A DNA stretch of 64,000 bases from contig NZ_CP046530.1 in NCBI RefSeq assembly GCF_030408375.1, forward strand, positions 1,550,001 through 1,614,000, read 5' to 3'. Position numbers and translations under genes: made by a program. Under the pieces are notes generated by a model that had not been told where the DNA came from, did not search any database, and worked only from the letters and a program-made list of their open reading frames with translations. Shown here piece by piece: positions 19,985 to 27,500 of the stretch. This stretch comes from Corynebacterium afermentans subsp. lipophilum (GTDB lineage: Bacteria > Actinomycetota > Actinomycetes > Mycobacteriales > Mycobacteriaceae). The first letter of the stretch is position 1, and the number at the start of each line of letters is the position of its first letter.

Positions 19985-20419
19985 CTACAGCAGACCGGAG
20001 AGAATGTCGTCGTCATCCGCCGCGGAGAACGCGGCTTCAGTCTCTTCTTGATACTTGTTCCAGGACTCGAGGTCCCAGATCTCGAGAAAATCCACCGAAC
20101 CGATGACCACGCACTCCTTGGAAAGGTTTGCGTAATCGCGGTGCGCCGGAGACAGGGTGATTCGCCCAGACCCGTCGAGCGTTTGCTCATCCGCACTGGC
20201 AGCCAGGTTGCGGATAAATGCGCGTGCCTTGGGGTTTGTGCGGGATGCCGCTGCGGCCTTGCGGGCGCGGGCGGCGAACTCATCGCGCGGGTACACCGCT
20301 AACGAGTGATCCTGCCCCTTGGTCACCATCAGCCCGTCCGCGAGGTCCTCACGGAACTTCGCGGGGAGCGTTAAGCGACCTTTGTCGTCGAGCTTGGGAG
20401 TGTAGGTTCCCAGAAACAT
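19985..20419 (-). CDS. mraZ: Transcriptional regulator MraZ
   Basis: 144 aa DNA-binding protein with two SpoVT/AbrB-like domains, first gene of the dcw cluster. It begins [20 protein letters not shown], the first conserved DKGR loop, and the second repeat is seen as [17 protein letters not shown]. MraZ autoregulates by binding TGGG-type direct repeats upstream of its own operon; three such repeats with a 10-bp period are present at 20528-20552. A GGAAGG ribosome site precedes the ATG. Confidence 0.97.
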   Translation of the reverse strand: MFLGTYTPKLDDKGRLTLPAKFREDLADGLMVTKGQDHSLAVYPRDEFAARARKAAAASRTNPKARAFIRNLAASADEQTLDGSGRITLSPAHRDYANLSKECVVIGSVDFLEIWDLESWNKYQEETEAAFSAADDDDILSGLL

Positions 20420-20527
20420 CCGGCGACCTACCTTCCTTCACTTTCAGACGTTGGCTGTGAAATTTTTCTCGGCTTCGTTCCGTACCGCGCACGTAGTCAA
20501 GATGCGCGCCACGTCACTCCGCTAGGC

Positions 20528-20552
20528 CCCACTTTAACCCACTTTCCCCCAC
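20528..20552 (-). promoter_or_regulatory. MraZ box: three GTGGG direct repeats
   Basis: On the minus strand GTGGG occurs at 20548-20552, 20538-20542 and 20528-20532, each separated by exactly 5 nt (10-bp period, one helical turn). TGGGN repeats with this period upstream of mraZ are the known MraZ operator in E. coli. The site lies 109 nt before the mraZ start. The gap 20420-20833 holds no gene; besides this it contains a second GTGGG cluster and a terminator. Confidence 0.85.
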
Positions 20553-20736
20553 AAACGCCACACCTCAGCGGTTATTAGTTCTCGCGTGTCCTGTTATTGC
20601 AGTTCAAGGGACACTTTTTGACGTGGGGAGTTTACCCGTAATGGCGCGCACCATCGCCCACACACGCCACTTACAACATCGTTATCCCCACAAATCACGC
20701 GCTAGATGGGGCGCCGATTCCCCACTTTCGACCCCC

Positions 20737-20772
20737 GTGGGGTGCCAGTGGGGAGAAGTGGGGGATTTGGGG
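20737..20772 (+). promoter_or_regulatory. Second GTGGG repeat cluster, opposite orientation
   Basis: On the plus strand GTGGG occurs at 20737-20741, 20748-20752 and 20758-20762, followed by TGGGG at 20768-20772, giving spacings of about 11, 10 and 9-10 bp. This resembles a looser MraZ box pointing the other way, about 200 nt from the first. Function is inferred only. Confidence 0.45.
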
Positions 20773-20782
20773 AAAGCACGAA

Positions 20783-20816
20783 AAAACGCCTTCCCGTTTT
20801 GCCGGGAAGGCGTTTT
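20783..20816 (-). terminator. Intrinsic terminator of the DUF3040 gene
   Basis: A 14-bp perfect stem (20783-20796 with 20803-20816) with a 6-nt loop is followed on the minus strand by a run of T, directly after the DUF3040 gene. Confidence 0.85.
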
Positions 20817-20833
20817 CTGTGCGCGAAGCTTAC

Positions 20834-21226
20834 TTACTGACGGTCCTCAAAACGCCGACGGAAGCTCTCCTCCATGCTGGCGCTGCGCTGGGTGCGCGGC
20901 TTCGCCGGCCGCGACGCACGTGCAGACGAGGACGGCTGACGCGTCGGGGTACGCAGGGCCATAATGCCGCCGAAGAGCATGACGGCGAAGCCGATGATGC
21001 TCAGCACAATCGTCCAGGTACTCAGGCTCGCCAGCGCCACGCCGCCGAGCAGCAGCACGAGACCCAAGACAATCAGCGCGACGCTGCGCATGGTCAATTG
21101 TCCGGTCTTGGGTGCGGAACCGAAGCCAGATTCAGTCACGACACTGCTGCCGAACTTCGGGTCGTCCGCGAAGAGAGACTGCTCAATTTCGCGCAACGCC
21201 CGCATTTCCTGCTCAGATAGAGACAC
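20834..21226 (-). CDS. DUF3040 domain membrane protein
   Basis: 130 aa protein of the actinobacterial DUF3040 family. The N-terminus MSLSEQEMRALREIEQSLFA DDP is the family signature. Two hydrophobic helices follow (about residues 45-65 and 68-90), then a basic C-tail. The function is unknown; family members commonly sit beside the dcw cluster in corynebacteria and mycobacteria. It has its own terminator and is transcribed toward mraZ. Confidence 0.88.
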   Translation of the reverse strand: MSLSEQEMRALREIEQSLFADDPKFGSSVVTESGFGSAPKTGQLTMRSVALIVLGLVLLLGGVALASLSTWTIVLSIIGFAVMLFGGIMALRTPTRQPSSSARASRPAKPRTQRSASMEESFRRRFEDRQ

Positions 21227-21316
21227 TGCTCACTCTCCAGATACCGATGGCGGACTGACGTTATCCGTATAACGGCCATGGTACGCAGATTGTTCCCGTG
21301 CCCCACATCCATCCCG

Positions 21317-21754
21317 CTAAGCAGCCATCGGCATCTCCCCTGCCCGGGTAGACAGATAAAACTCCTCCGCGTCCGAGAGCAGCCGGTGCACCACAGCCGC
21401 GCCCGGATCAGTTTCAATGCCGGATGCCACCCTGCCGCGTTGCGTCGAATAGCGCTTGAACACAGCGGCCCAATGAGCCCCATCCTCACCCGTGAGCGCC
21501 AGTTTGTCCCACGCGCTTGTGGGAAGGCGCTTGCGCTTGCGCACGATCGGCGAGCTGGCATTACGCGCCCCGGCAACCCGCAGCGCCGCACGATAAGCGT
21601 TTTCCATTGCCACGTCGTGGCGGCCCGCCTCGAAGTCATCGTGAGCGAGACCGATCAGCTCCTCGGCGGCCGCCAGGAATTGGTCGGCCTTACTAATACG
21701 CGCGCCCCGCCCGTACACCGCACCAGTTGTTGCTGAAACTACGCTTCCCATCAT
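21317..21754 (-). CDS. SAV_6107 family HEPN domain protein
   Basis: 145 aa small helical protein resembling the SAV_6107 HEPN family. Recognisable stretches are KADQFLAAAEELIGLAHDDF and DVAMENAYRAALRVAGARN (the first HEPN helices), and the C-terminal VVHRLLSDAEEFY. The canonical RxxxxH nuclease motif of toxic HEPN proteins is not evident, and no MNT partner is adjacent, so a toxin role is not supported. GGAGG (complement of 21760-21764) lies 5 nt before the ATG at 21754 and 8 nt before a second ATG at 21751; either may be used. Confidence 0.82.
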   Translation of the reverse strand: MMGSVVSATTGAVYGRGARISKADQFLAAAEELIGLAHDDFEAGRHDVAMENAYRAALRVAGARNASSPIVRKRKRLPTSAWDKLALTGEDGAHWAAVFKRYSTQRGRVASGIETDPGAAVVHRLLSDAEEFYLSTRAGEMPMAA

Positions 21755-21906
21755 TGTGTCCTCCTGCAAAAACATCTCTTTTGTCCAAGTGATGAGCTCA
21801 CCCTAAAACGCCCGTTCGACACCACCCAGCACGCATAGGAACAAGTGTTCGAACCAATCTTTGGGTTCTTGCTACACCGATCACCCGTAAGTGATTCCAT
21901 AGAGGG

Positions 21907-22470
21907 GTGATTGCAACCATCCAGCGCCTCACGGCAGCCGAGTTCCTCATGCTCACCCCGACGCTCGTAGACATCTATATAGAGGCCATGGGGTACCCAA
22001 GGACCATGCGCCGACAACGCATCCAGGTGTGGAAAGGCGAGGTGCGCTCCCCCGGCTTCACCGCGGTCGCGGCGATCGAGACAGGCCAAGTGGTGGGCAT
22101 CGCCTACGGCTTCATCGGCACCCGGGAGCGCTGGTGGGACCGTCAGCTCGTGCGCGCGATGAACGCCAACGGCGGGATCACGGACCAGGACCGGGACATG
22201 CTGCGCAGCTACTTCGAGGTCGCCGAGGTGCATGTCTCCCCCGCCCTGCAAGGCAAAGGCCTGGGCTCCCGACTACTCACGGAACTGCTGCGGGAGGCAC
22301 CGACACGCTGGGCTCTACTGTCCACGCCGGAAATTGCAGGCGAAGCGAACAACGCTTTCGGGCTCTACCGCAAATTCGGTTTCACGGACGTGGCGCGCAA
22401 TTTTCTTTACGAGGGCGATAAACGCCCGTTTGCCATCCTCGCCCTCGAACTGCCCAACCGCACTGAGTAG
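21907..22470 (+). CDS. GNAT family N-acetyltransferase
   Basis: 187 aa acetyltransferase. The fold is recognisable from AVAAIETGQVVGIAYGF (beta strands 2-4), the acetyl-CoA pyrophosphate loop in SPALQGKGLGSRLLTELL (Q/RxxGxG form) and LYRKFGFTDVARNFLYEG near the end. The substrate is unknown. The GTG start at 21907 has no clear ribosome site and might be leaderless; a start a little downstream cannot be excluded. It is divergent from the HEPN gene and ends 43 nt before the polyprenyl synthase gene. Confidence 0.85.
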   Translation: MIATIQRLTAAEFLMLTPTLVDIYIEAMGYPRTMRRQRIQVWKGEVRSPGFTAVAAIETGQVVGIAYGFIGTRERWWDRQLVRAMNANGGITDQDRDMLRSYFEVAEVHVSPALQGKGLGSRLLTELLREAPTRWALLSTPEIAGEANNAFGLYRKFGFTDVARNFLYEGDKRPFAILALELPNRTE

Positions 22471-22513
22471 TGTTGCGGTAAGAGGAAAAATTTCAGGCAC
22501 GAGGAGCGTGGGC

Positions 22514-23596
22514 GTGACAGATCTGGGGCTCAAAGACGTACCGGCACAGGTGAGTCAGCAACTTGAAGCGTTTTTCAACGAGCGCGCAGCTGCTGTCGAG
22601 ACCATCGGCGAGCCCGTCGCCCAGGCAGTCGGCCACCTGCGGCGCTTCGTCCTCGGCGGCGGCAAGCGCGTGCGCCCCACGTACGGCTGGGCAGGCTTCG
22701 TCGGCGCGGGCGGCTTGCACGGCGCCGAGGACCCCGAGGCGGTGCTTCGCGCGATGAGCTCGCTGGAGCTGATTCAGGCGTGCGCGCTGGTGCACGACGA
22801 CATCATCGACGCCTCCGACACCCGGCGCGGCAACCCCACGGTGCACCGCGCGATCGAGGCGGAGCACCGCAGCGAAGGCCTGCTCGGCTCCGCGGAGGAG
22901 TACGGCGTAAACGCAGCGATTTTGCTCGGCGACCTCGCCCTTGCTTGGGCCGAAGACATGTGGCGCTACTCCGGCGTCTCTCAGGACGCGCTCGCTCGCG
23001 CCGCTGAGCCGTGGGTGGGTATGCGCACCGAGGTCATCGGCGGCCAGTTGCTGGACATAATGCTGGAGAGCCTGGGCAGCGAGTCGGTGGAGATGGCCAA
23101 CCGCGTCAACCGGTTCAAAACCGCGGCCTACACTATCGAGCGCCCACTCCACTTGGGTGCGGCGCTTGCGGGCGCGGGCGAGCCGCTTATCCGCGCATTC
23201 CGCGGCTACGGCCGTGACATCGGCATCGCCTTCCAACTCCGGGACGACCTGCTCGGCGTGTTCGGCGACCCGGCGGTCACCGGCAAACCGGCGGGCGACG
23301 ACATTCGCGAGGGCAAGCGCACGGAGCTGTTCGCCACTGCCCTTGAGCTGCTCGATCAGGCCAACCCGGCAGCCGCGCAGGAACTGCGCGACGGGATTGG
23401 GAAAGCCGAGGATGAGGCGGAGCTGCGTCGATTAGCAGAGCTCATTCGCTCCAGCGGCGCAGAAGACGCGGTGGAGGCGCGCATTGAGGAACTCACCACC
23501 TCCGGCCTGGGCTTTTTGGACGGCGCTGGCATCGACGACGCCACCGTGGAAGCGCTCACCGGCCTCGCGCACAAGGCCACCGACCGGCGGATGTGA
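22514..23596 (+). CDS. idsA: Polyprenyl (geranylgeranyl-type) diphosphate synthase
   Basis: 360 aa trans-isoprenyl diphosphate synthase condensing IPP onto allylic diphosphates. Both aspartate-rich motifs are present: HDDIIDASDTRRGN (first DDxxD) and FQLRDDLLGVFGD (second), together with LGGGKRVRPTYGW, the IPP-binding FVLGGGKRVRP region. Chain length cannot be deduced with certainty. The GTG start at 22514 has GAGGAG 7 nt upstream. In corynebacteria the orthologue at this locus next to mptA is IdsA, supplying GGPP for carotenoids, menaquinone or polyprenol. The symbol is by synteny. Confidence 0.88.
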   Translation: MTDLGLKDVPAQVSQQLEAFFNERAAAVETIGEPVAQAVGHLRRFVLGGGKRVRPTYGWAGFVGAGGLHGAEDPEAVLRAMSSLELIQACALVHDDIIDASDTRRGNPTVHRAIEAEHRSEGLLGSAEEYGVNAAILLGDLALAWAEDMWRYSGVSQDALARAAEPWVGMRTEVIGGQLLDIMLESLGSESVEMANRVNRFKTAAYTIERPLHLGAALAGAGEPLIRAFRGYGRDIGIAFQLRDDLLGVFGDPAVTGKPAGDDIREGKRTELFATALELLDQANPAAAQELRDGIGKAEDEAELRRLAELIRSSGAEDAVEARIEELTTSGLGFLDGAGIDDATVEALTGLAHKATDRRM

Positions 23597-25101
23597 TGCG
23601 TCCGCAGAGTTTGGGCGTAGCCGCCTGCGCGCTGATTGCCGTGGGGTCCTTCGGCGCCGGCGCGACCCGCTACCGCGGCGGCCTGCTGCGCGCCGCCGGC
23701 CTCGAGCACCTGTCCTACGGCCACGGCCGCGCGCTGATGGACGTGCTGCTCACCGCCGGGATTTTCGGCCTGGTGGTGGCGTGGGTGCTGCTGTGGAAGA
23801 CCCGTCCCGGCCTGGCGCAGGTGCGCCGCAGCGTGTGCTGGTGGGCGGGCATCCTCGCGGTGTCTGCGCCGATCCTGTCGCGCGACGTGTACTCATACCT
23901 CATGCAGGGCGCGATGCTTCGCGACGGCTACGACCCCTATTCCGAAGGCGCCGCCGTCAACCCGGGCCCGTACCTGTGGGAGGTCTCCCACGACTGGCGC
24001 AACACCACCACCCCTTACGGTCCGCTCCATCTCGGTATGGGCAAGGCGGTGACGTGGCTGGTCGGTGAGAACGTCACGTTAGGCCTGGTGGTCTACCGGC
24101 TGATCTCGCTGGCCGGGTTCGCGCTCATCGTGTGGGCCCTGCCGCGGATTGCCAAGCAGATCGGCGGCGACCCCGCCCTTGCACTGTGGCTGGGTGCGGC
24201 CAACCCGGTGATGCTGCTGCACCTCATCGGCGGCATGCACAACGAGGCCGTCATGGTCGGACTGGTCAGCGTGGGGCTGTTGTGGTGCCTGCGCAGCCGC
24301 TGGTGCGCCCCCGGCATCGCGCTGATTGCGCTGGCGGTGTCACTGAAAGCCACCGCGGCAGTGGCACTGCCATTCGTGGTGTGGCTGATGGTCAAGCGCC
24401 GCAGCGCTACCACCCTCGGCGCCGCCGGCATGCTTGTGGCCTGCGGCGCGTGGGCGCTCGCCGTGAACGTCGCGGTGATCCAGCTGGTCACGTGGGCATC
24501 CGGCACCACCTGGGGGTGGCTCGAAGAGATCACCGGCAACTCGAAGGTGATCAATCCGCTCGCCGGCCCCACCCTCGCCGCCGAACTGATCACCCCGGTG
24601 CTCCAGCTTTTCGACGACACGTTCCGCTACAACACCGCCCTCGCCTGGACCCGCACGATCTTCTCCGCGCTCATGCTCGTGGGCCTGGCAGTGGTGTGGT
24701 GGATCTTCCGCCCCCGCCGCGGCGAGGCCTACGAGCGCCGCGCCGTCGCCGGCACCACCGCAGCCTACGCCGTGGCGTTTGCCACCAACGCGGTGACGCT
24801 GCCCTGGTACTACGCCTCCGTCATATCGCTGGCAGGCACGTTTAAGCCGCCGGCTTGGGTGGTGCGGGTGACCGTTGGGGCATCGATAGTCGTGGCTCTG
24901 GCGTTCCAAGGCAGCGGCAACCACCGCCTCTACGACATGTGGTTTCTCGCCCTTGCTTCTATCGCCGCCGTTGTGGCGGTGGAGTGGCTGTTCCGGGACC
25001 CGGCTAGAACGCCATCGCTTGCGCGCGGCGGATCACTTCGCGCGCCTTTTGGCCGTGCAGCGCGTCCACAGGACGCCCCGGCAGAGACTCATCCGGCGTG
25101 A
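23596..25101 (+). CDS. mptA: Alpha-(1->6)-mannopyranosyltransferase MptA
   Basis: 501 aa polytopic GT-C glycosyltransferase that extends the alpha-1,6 mannan backbone of lipomannan/lipoarabinomannan on the outer membrane face, using polyprenyl-phosphomannose. Many hydrophobic helices are visible, with the extracytoplasmic loop SRDVYSYLMQGAMLRDGYDP carrying the acidic catalytic residues of this family. The ATG at 23596 overlaps the idsA stop (TGATG); an in-frame GTG at 23593 is equally possible. Its last 98 nt overlap the convergent Rv2175c-like gene, and the final 30 residues are polar and look unconserved. Confidence 0.88.
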   Translation: MRPQSLGVAACALIAVGSFGAGATRYRGGLLRAAGLEHLSYGHGRALMDVLLTAGIFGLVVAWVLLWKTRPGLAQVRRSVCWWAGILAVSAPILSRDVYSYLMQGAMLRDGYDPYSEGAAVNPGPYLWEVSHDWRNTTTPYGPLHLGMGKAVTWLVGENVTLGLVVYRLISLAGFALIVWALPRIAKQIGGDPALALWLGAANPVMLLHLIGGMHNEAVMVGLVSVGLLWCLRSRWCAPGIALIALAVSLKATAAVALPFVVWLMVKRRSATTLGAAGMLVACGAWALAVNVAVIQLVTWASGTTWGWLEEITGNSKVINPLAGPTLAAELITPVLQLFDDTFRYNTALAWTRTIFSALMLVGLAVVWWIFRPRRGEAYERRAVAGTTAAYAVAFATNAVTLPWYYASVISLAGTFKPPAWVVRVTVGASIVVALAFQGSGNHRLYDMWFLALASIAAVVAVEWLFRDPARTPSLARGGSLRAPFGRAARPQDAPAETHPA

Positions 25102-25366
25102 ACAGGAACGCGAGGATCTCGTCGGCGTCGTAACCGCCGTCGGAAAGCACGGTGATCGCGCCGGAGACGAACTTGCTCAAACCGTCCTCGCTGAGCAGGC
25201 TCGCCGGCACAACCTTCTTGCCGTCCTTGACGTAGTGCACCAGCTTTTTCGCGCCGATGTAGTCGTGCACCTTGGTCACCGGCACGCCCAGCCTCTCGGC
25301 GACATCCGGGAACGGCAGCAGGGTTTCGTCGATAAGCAATTGCTCAAGATTCGTTTGTGCGCTCAC
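25004..25366 (-). CDS. Rv2175c family DNA-binding protein
   Basis: 120 aa winged-helix protein. PFPDVAERLGVPVTKVHDYI is the helix-turn-helix, and the C-terminal DGGYDADEILAFLFTPDESLPGRPVDAL is the conserved Rv2175c C-domain. In M. tuberculosis the orthologue is a PknL substrate whose DNA binding is modulated by phosphorylation of an N-terminal Thr. The GTG at 25366 (MSAQTNLEQLL) is chosen because longer starts would invade pknL. It is divergent from pknL with only 25 nt between start codons and convergent with mptA, overlapping it by 98 nt. Confidence 0.87.
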   Translation of the reverse strand: MSAQTNLEQLLIDETLLPFPDVAERLGVPVTKVHDYIGAKKLVHYVKDGKKVVPASLLSEDGLSKFVSGAITVLSDGGYDADEILAFLFTPDESLPGRPVDALHGQKAREVIRRAQAMAF

Positions 25367-25378
25367 GGTCCGCGATTC

Positions 25379-25384
25379 TACTCT
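25379..25384 (+). promoter_or_regulatory. Candidate -10 box of leaderless pknL
   Basis: TACTCT ends 7 nt before the pknL ATG at 25392, and no ribosome site precedes that ATG. This placement predicts a transcript starting at or next to the A of ATG. Confidence 0.5.
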
Positions 25385-25391
25385 GGTGCAC

Positions 25392-26744
25392 ATGGCAACC
25401 TTGCGCGCAGGCACGACTCTGGACGGGCGTTACGTTGTCGACCGCCCAATCGCACGCGGTGGCATGGCAACCGTTTACCGCTGCGTCGACGCACGCCTCG
25501 GGCGCGAAGTGGCGGCGAAAGTCATGCATGAACAGTACGTGGACGACGAGGTCTTCCGCGAACGCTTCCGCCGCGAAGCCCGCGCAATGGCCCAGCTCAG
25601 CCACCCAAACCTGGTCAACGTCTACGACTTCTCCGCATCCGGCGGGGAAGTATTTTTGATCATGGAACTGATCACCGGCGGCACCCTGCGCGAACTACTC
25701 GCCGAACGCGGCCCCATGCCCCCGCACGCCGCCGCCTCCGTGATGCGCGGCATGCTCACCGGCCTCGCTGTCGCGCACGCCAAAGGCATGGTTCACCGCG
25801 ACATCAAACCGGACAACGTGCTCATCGACGCCTCCAGCCGCGTCAAACTCTCCGATTTCGGCCTCGTGCGCGCCGCAGCCGAAACCACCCAATCCACCGA
25901 CCAAATCGTCGGCACCGTCGCTTACCTCTCGCCCGAGCAGGTCGACGGCGGCGCACTGACCGCGGCCTCCGACGTCTACTCCGCCGGGATCGTGCTCTTC
26001 GAGCTACTCACCGGCCGCACCCCATTCGGCGGCGAGACTCCCCTGGCCCACGCCTACGCCAGGTTGCGCGATGATGTACCCGCGCCGTCGTCGTTGATCG
26101 CGGGGGTGCCAAAGCTTTTCGACGAGCTCGTGGCCACCGCCACCGCCCGCAACCCACACGACCGGTTCCACGACGCCGCAGAATTCTTGGCGGCGCTGGA
26201 CGACGTGGCCAGCGAACTGCGACTGCCCGCCTACACCGTGCCGGCGCCGCGCAACTCCGCCGCACACCGCGCCGCCGAGCACCCGACCAATTTTGGGCTG
26301 GCCGCCGAGGTTGGCGGTGGTGCTGGCGGTGCCGTCCCGAGCGCTCCGGGCGCCCAGAGCGCCGCCCACCAGCGCCTTTTCCCCGGCGACGACGCCCCCA
26401 CCCGAGTCTCCCCGTTTCCCGCCAAGCCGGCCCAGCCAGCACCCGGCCCGGCGCGCGGCCAGTGGCCCACGGCGGGTACGGCAGCTGGTCCGACAGTAAG
26501 TCCCGCACCTGTTCAGAGACCTGACCCGAGACAGCTCTCCCCTAACGGCCCGGATATTCCTCCCACCCGCGAGCCCGCTTCCCAGCGTCCCTCCGTTAAA
26601 CCCGTGTCGAACCGTTCCCCGTTCGGCGTGGCCCTGTACACCGTCTTCGTCATCATCGCGATCGTCGCCGTGGCGCTGGGGGCTTGGTGGTTCGGCTCCG
26701 GCATGTACGGCGAAATCCCCGAGATCATCGTGCCCCAGGCTTAG
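25392..26744 (+). CDS. pknL: Serine/threonine protein kinase PknL (no PASTA domains)
   Basis: 450 aa transmembrane eukaryotic-type kinase. The kinase domain spans about residues 10-275: ARGGMATVY (glycine loop), VAAKVM (catalytic Lys), HRDIKPDNVLI, DFGLVRA and VAYLSPEQV. A Pro- and Ala-rich juxtamembrane linker of about 140 residues leads to one membrane helix (about 411-430) and only about 18 external residues, ending GEIPEIIVPQA. As recalled, C. glutamicum PknL carries several extracellular PASTA domains after the helix, while M. tuberculosis PknL has none. Here the reading frame stops just where a PASTA repeat would begin, 15 nt before a repeat element. Confidence 0.92.
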   Translation: MATLRAGTTLDGRYVVDRPIARGGMATVYRCVDARLGREVAAKVMHEQYVDDEVFRERFRREARAMAQLSHPNLVNVYDFSASGGEVFLIMELITGGTLRELLAERGPMPPHAAASVMRGMLTGLAVAHAKGMVHRDIKPDNVLIDASSRVKLSDFGLVRAAAETTQSTDQIVGTVAYLSPEQVDGGALTAASDVYSAGIVLFELLTGRTPFGGETPLAHAYARLRDDVPAPSSLIAGVPKLFDELVATATARNPHDRFHDAAEFLAALDDVASELRLPAYTVPAPRNSAAHRAAEHPTNFGLAAEVGGGAGGAVPSAPGAQSAAHQRLFPGDDAPTRVSPFPAKPAQPAPGPARGQWPTAGTAAGPTVSPAPVQRPDPRQLSPNGPDIPPTREPASQRPSVKPVSNRSPFGVALYTVFVIIAIVAVALGAWWFGSGMYGEIPEIIVPQA

Positions 26745-26758
26745 CCGGGCGACTTCGG

Positions 26759-26788
26759 CTATGCAGCTGCATAGTGTTACTGGGTCAA
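26759..26788 (+). repeat. Palindromic repeat copy R1 (truncated)
   Basis: It contains the palindrome CTATGCAGCTGCATAG (26759-26774) followed by TGTTACTGGGT, the same start as copies R2 and R3. It lies 15 nt after the pknL stop codon. The rest of the unit is missing here. Confidence 0.8.
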
Positions 26789-26966
26789 CGGGTGGAAACA
26801 AGCCATCAACCAACTAGCCGTGGCATACCCCGACCGATTCGCGGACTACTCGGAAACCAAGCCCCCGCACACAAACAATCGGACACTCTCTCTTCTGCGG
26901 TTACAGCGGTTCCATATCTATAGGCTATGCGAAGTTTCCATAGCCAGAAATGGTGCTCACCCATAA
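26778..26966 (+). other. Open, GC3-rich frame without start codon, possible gene relic
   Basis: Directly after R1 a frame of 62 codons reads WVNGWKQAINQLAVAYPDRF and continues to a TAA at 26964-26966. Its third codon positions are GC-rich like real genes of this genome, but no start codon or ribosome site is present. The 3' part overlaps the antisense membrane-protein gene. It may be the remnant of a displaced or inserted gene. I do not recognise the family. Confidence 0.3.
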
Positions 26967-27218
26967 GAACGCTGTTACGACGAAAGCCGCGGCGAATGTG
27001 AAGGCAAAAGCACGCCATGATCGGTCGCTAAGCCGATCCTTTTTCAACATGTAGACAGACATGGCTGATACACCCAACGCCACCAATGAAGGTAGAGGTA
27101 GCCCATAGAAGACGAAAGGTATTGGAAGCCATGTGGACAGGAGCACTCCGCCATAAAGGATTGCGACACCCAAGACAATTCCAAAAAGCATTCCCGGAAT
27201 GATCGTTCTTTCTTTCAC
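26925..27218 (-). CDS. Small orphan membrane protein, AT-richer than neighbours
   Basis: 97 aa with three hydrophobic segments (about residues 7-28, 36-55 and 70-90) separated by a basic loop KKDRLSDRSW. No family recognised. The GTG start at 27218 is preceded by AAGGAA at good spacing, so it looks translated. Sample stretches are about 48-50% G+C (counted over 27001-27120) against well over 60% in flanking core genes, suggesting acquisition. It sits between repeat copies R1 and R4, inside the islet separating pknL from aroG. Confidence 0.6.
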   Translation of the reverse strand: MKERTIIPGMLFGIVLGVAILYGGVLLSTWLPIPFVFYGLPLPSLVALGVSAMSVYMLKKDRLSDRSWRAFAFTFAAAFVVTAFLWVSTISGYGNFA

Positions 27219-27237
27219 AACAAATTCCTTAGGTGAA

Positions 27238-27283
27238 GACCAACTATTGGCACCGGCCGAATAGTCCGCAATGCAGAGCCCGC
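27238..27283 (+). repeat. Repeat copy R4 (right half only)
   Basis: GACCAACTATTGGC, then a GC-rich loop, then CCGAATAGTCCGCAATGC closely match the right half of copy R3 (27534-27579). It can fold as an imperfect hairpin (CTATT-GGC with GCC-GAATAG). It lies right upstream of the orphan membrane gene and 15 nt before R2, in the same orientation. Confidence 0.75.
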
Positions 27284-27298
27284 ACCCAACAACCCATT

Positions 27299-27385
27299 AC
27301 TATGCAGCTGCATAGTGCTACTGGATCCGGGCCAATTATTGGAGCCGGCTGAATTGTCCACAAAGTGAAGTCCGCAAACGCCCCT
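27299..27385 (+). repeat. Repeat copy R2 (full unit, diverged)
   Basis: It starts with ACTATGCAGCTGCATAGT (27299-27316), then TACTGGATCCGGGCCAATTA and a diverged right half ending AAGTCCGCAAACGCCCC. It is aligned with R3 along its length and has the same orientation. Confidence 0.8.
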
Positions 27386-27406
27386 TCGGCCCGGGAACCC
27401 CGGCTT

Positions 27407-27484
27407 CTCGTAAGATTTGACGACCGCCTTACATTTCCGCAGGTCACGGAGCGCGAAACTCGGCAAACTGTCAACTTTTGCGAG
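27407..27484. mobile_element. MITE-like element with terminal inverted repeats, copy 1
   Basis: The 78-bp segment is bounded by CTCGTAAGATTTGACG (27407-27422) and TGTCAACTTTTGCGAG (27469-27484), imperfect inverted repeats. An exact 20-mer, TGTCAACTTTTGCGAGAGCG (27469-27488), recurs inverted at 49695-49714, and both copies share an internal TGACCTGC. It is too short to encode a protein. The nature of the mobilising enzyme is unknown. Confidence 0.6.
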
Positions 27485-27500
27485 AGCGGCCACCGCCAAC

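Noticed and set aside
20420..20527. mraZ promoter with TTGACT at 20495-20500 (minus strand)
   Set aside because: No acceptable -10 was found at the right distance, so the hexamer alone is not reported as a feature.
21317..22470. HEPN-GNAT toxin-antitoxin pair
   Set aside because: The genes are divergent, the HEPN protein lacks a clear RxxxxH motif, and the GNAT has no DUF1778-like partner.
27215..27499. Overlapping minus-strand frames within the repeats (94 and 90 codons)
   Set aside because: They run through palindromic repeats and the MITE-like element; similar peptides recur only because the DNA repeats do.
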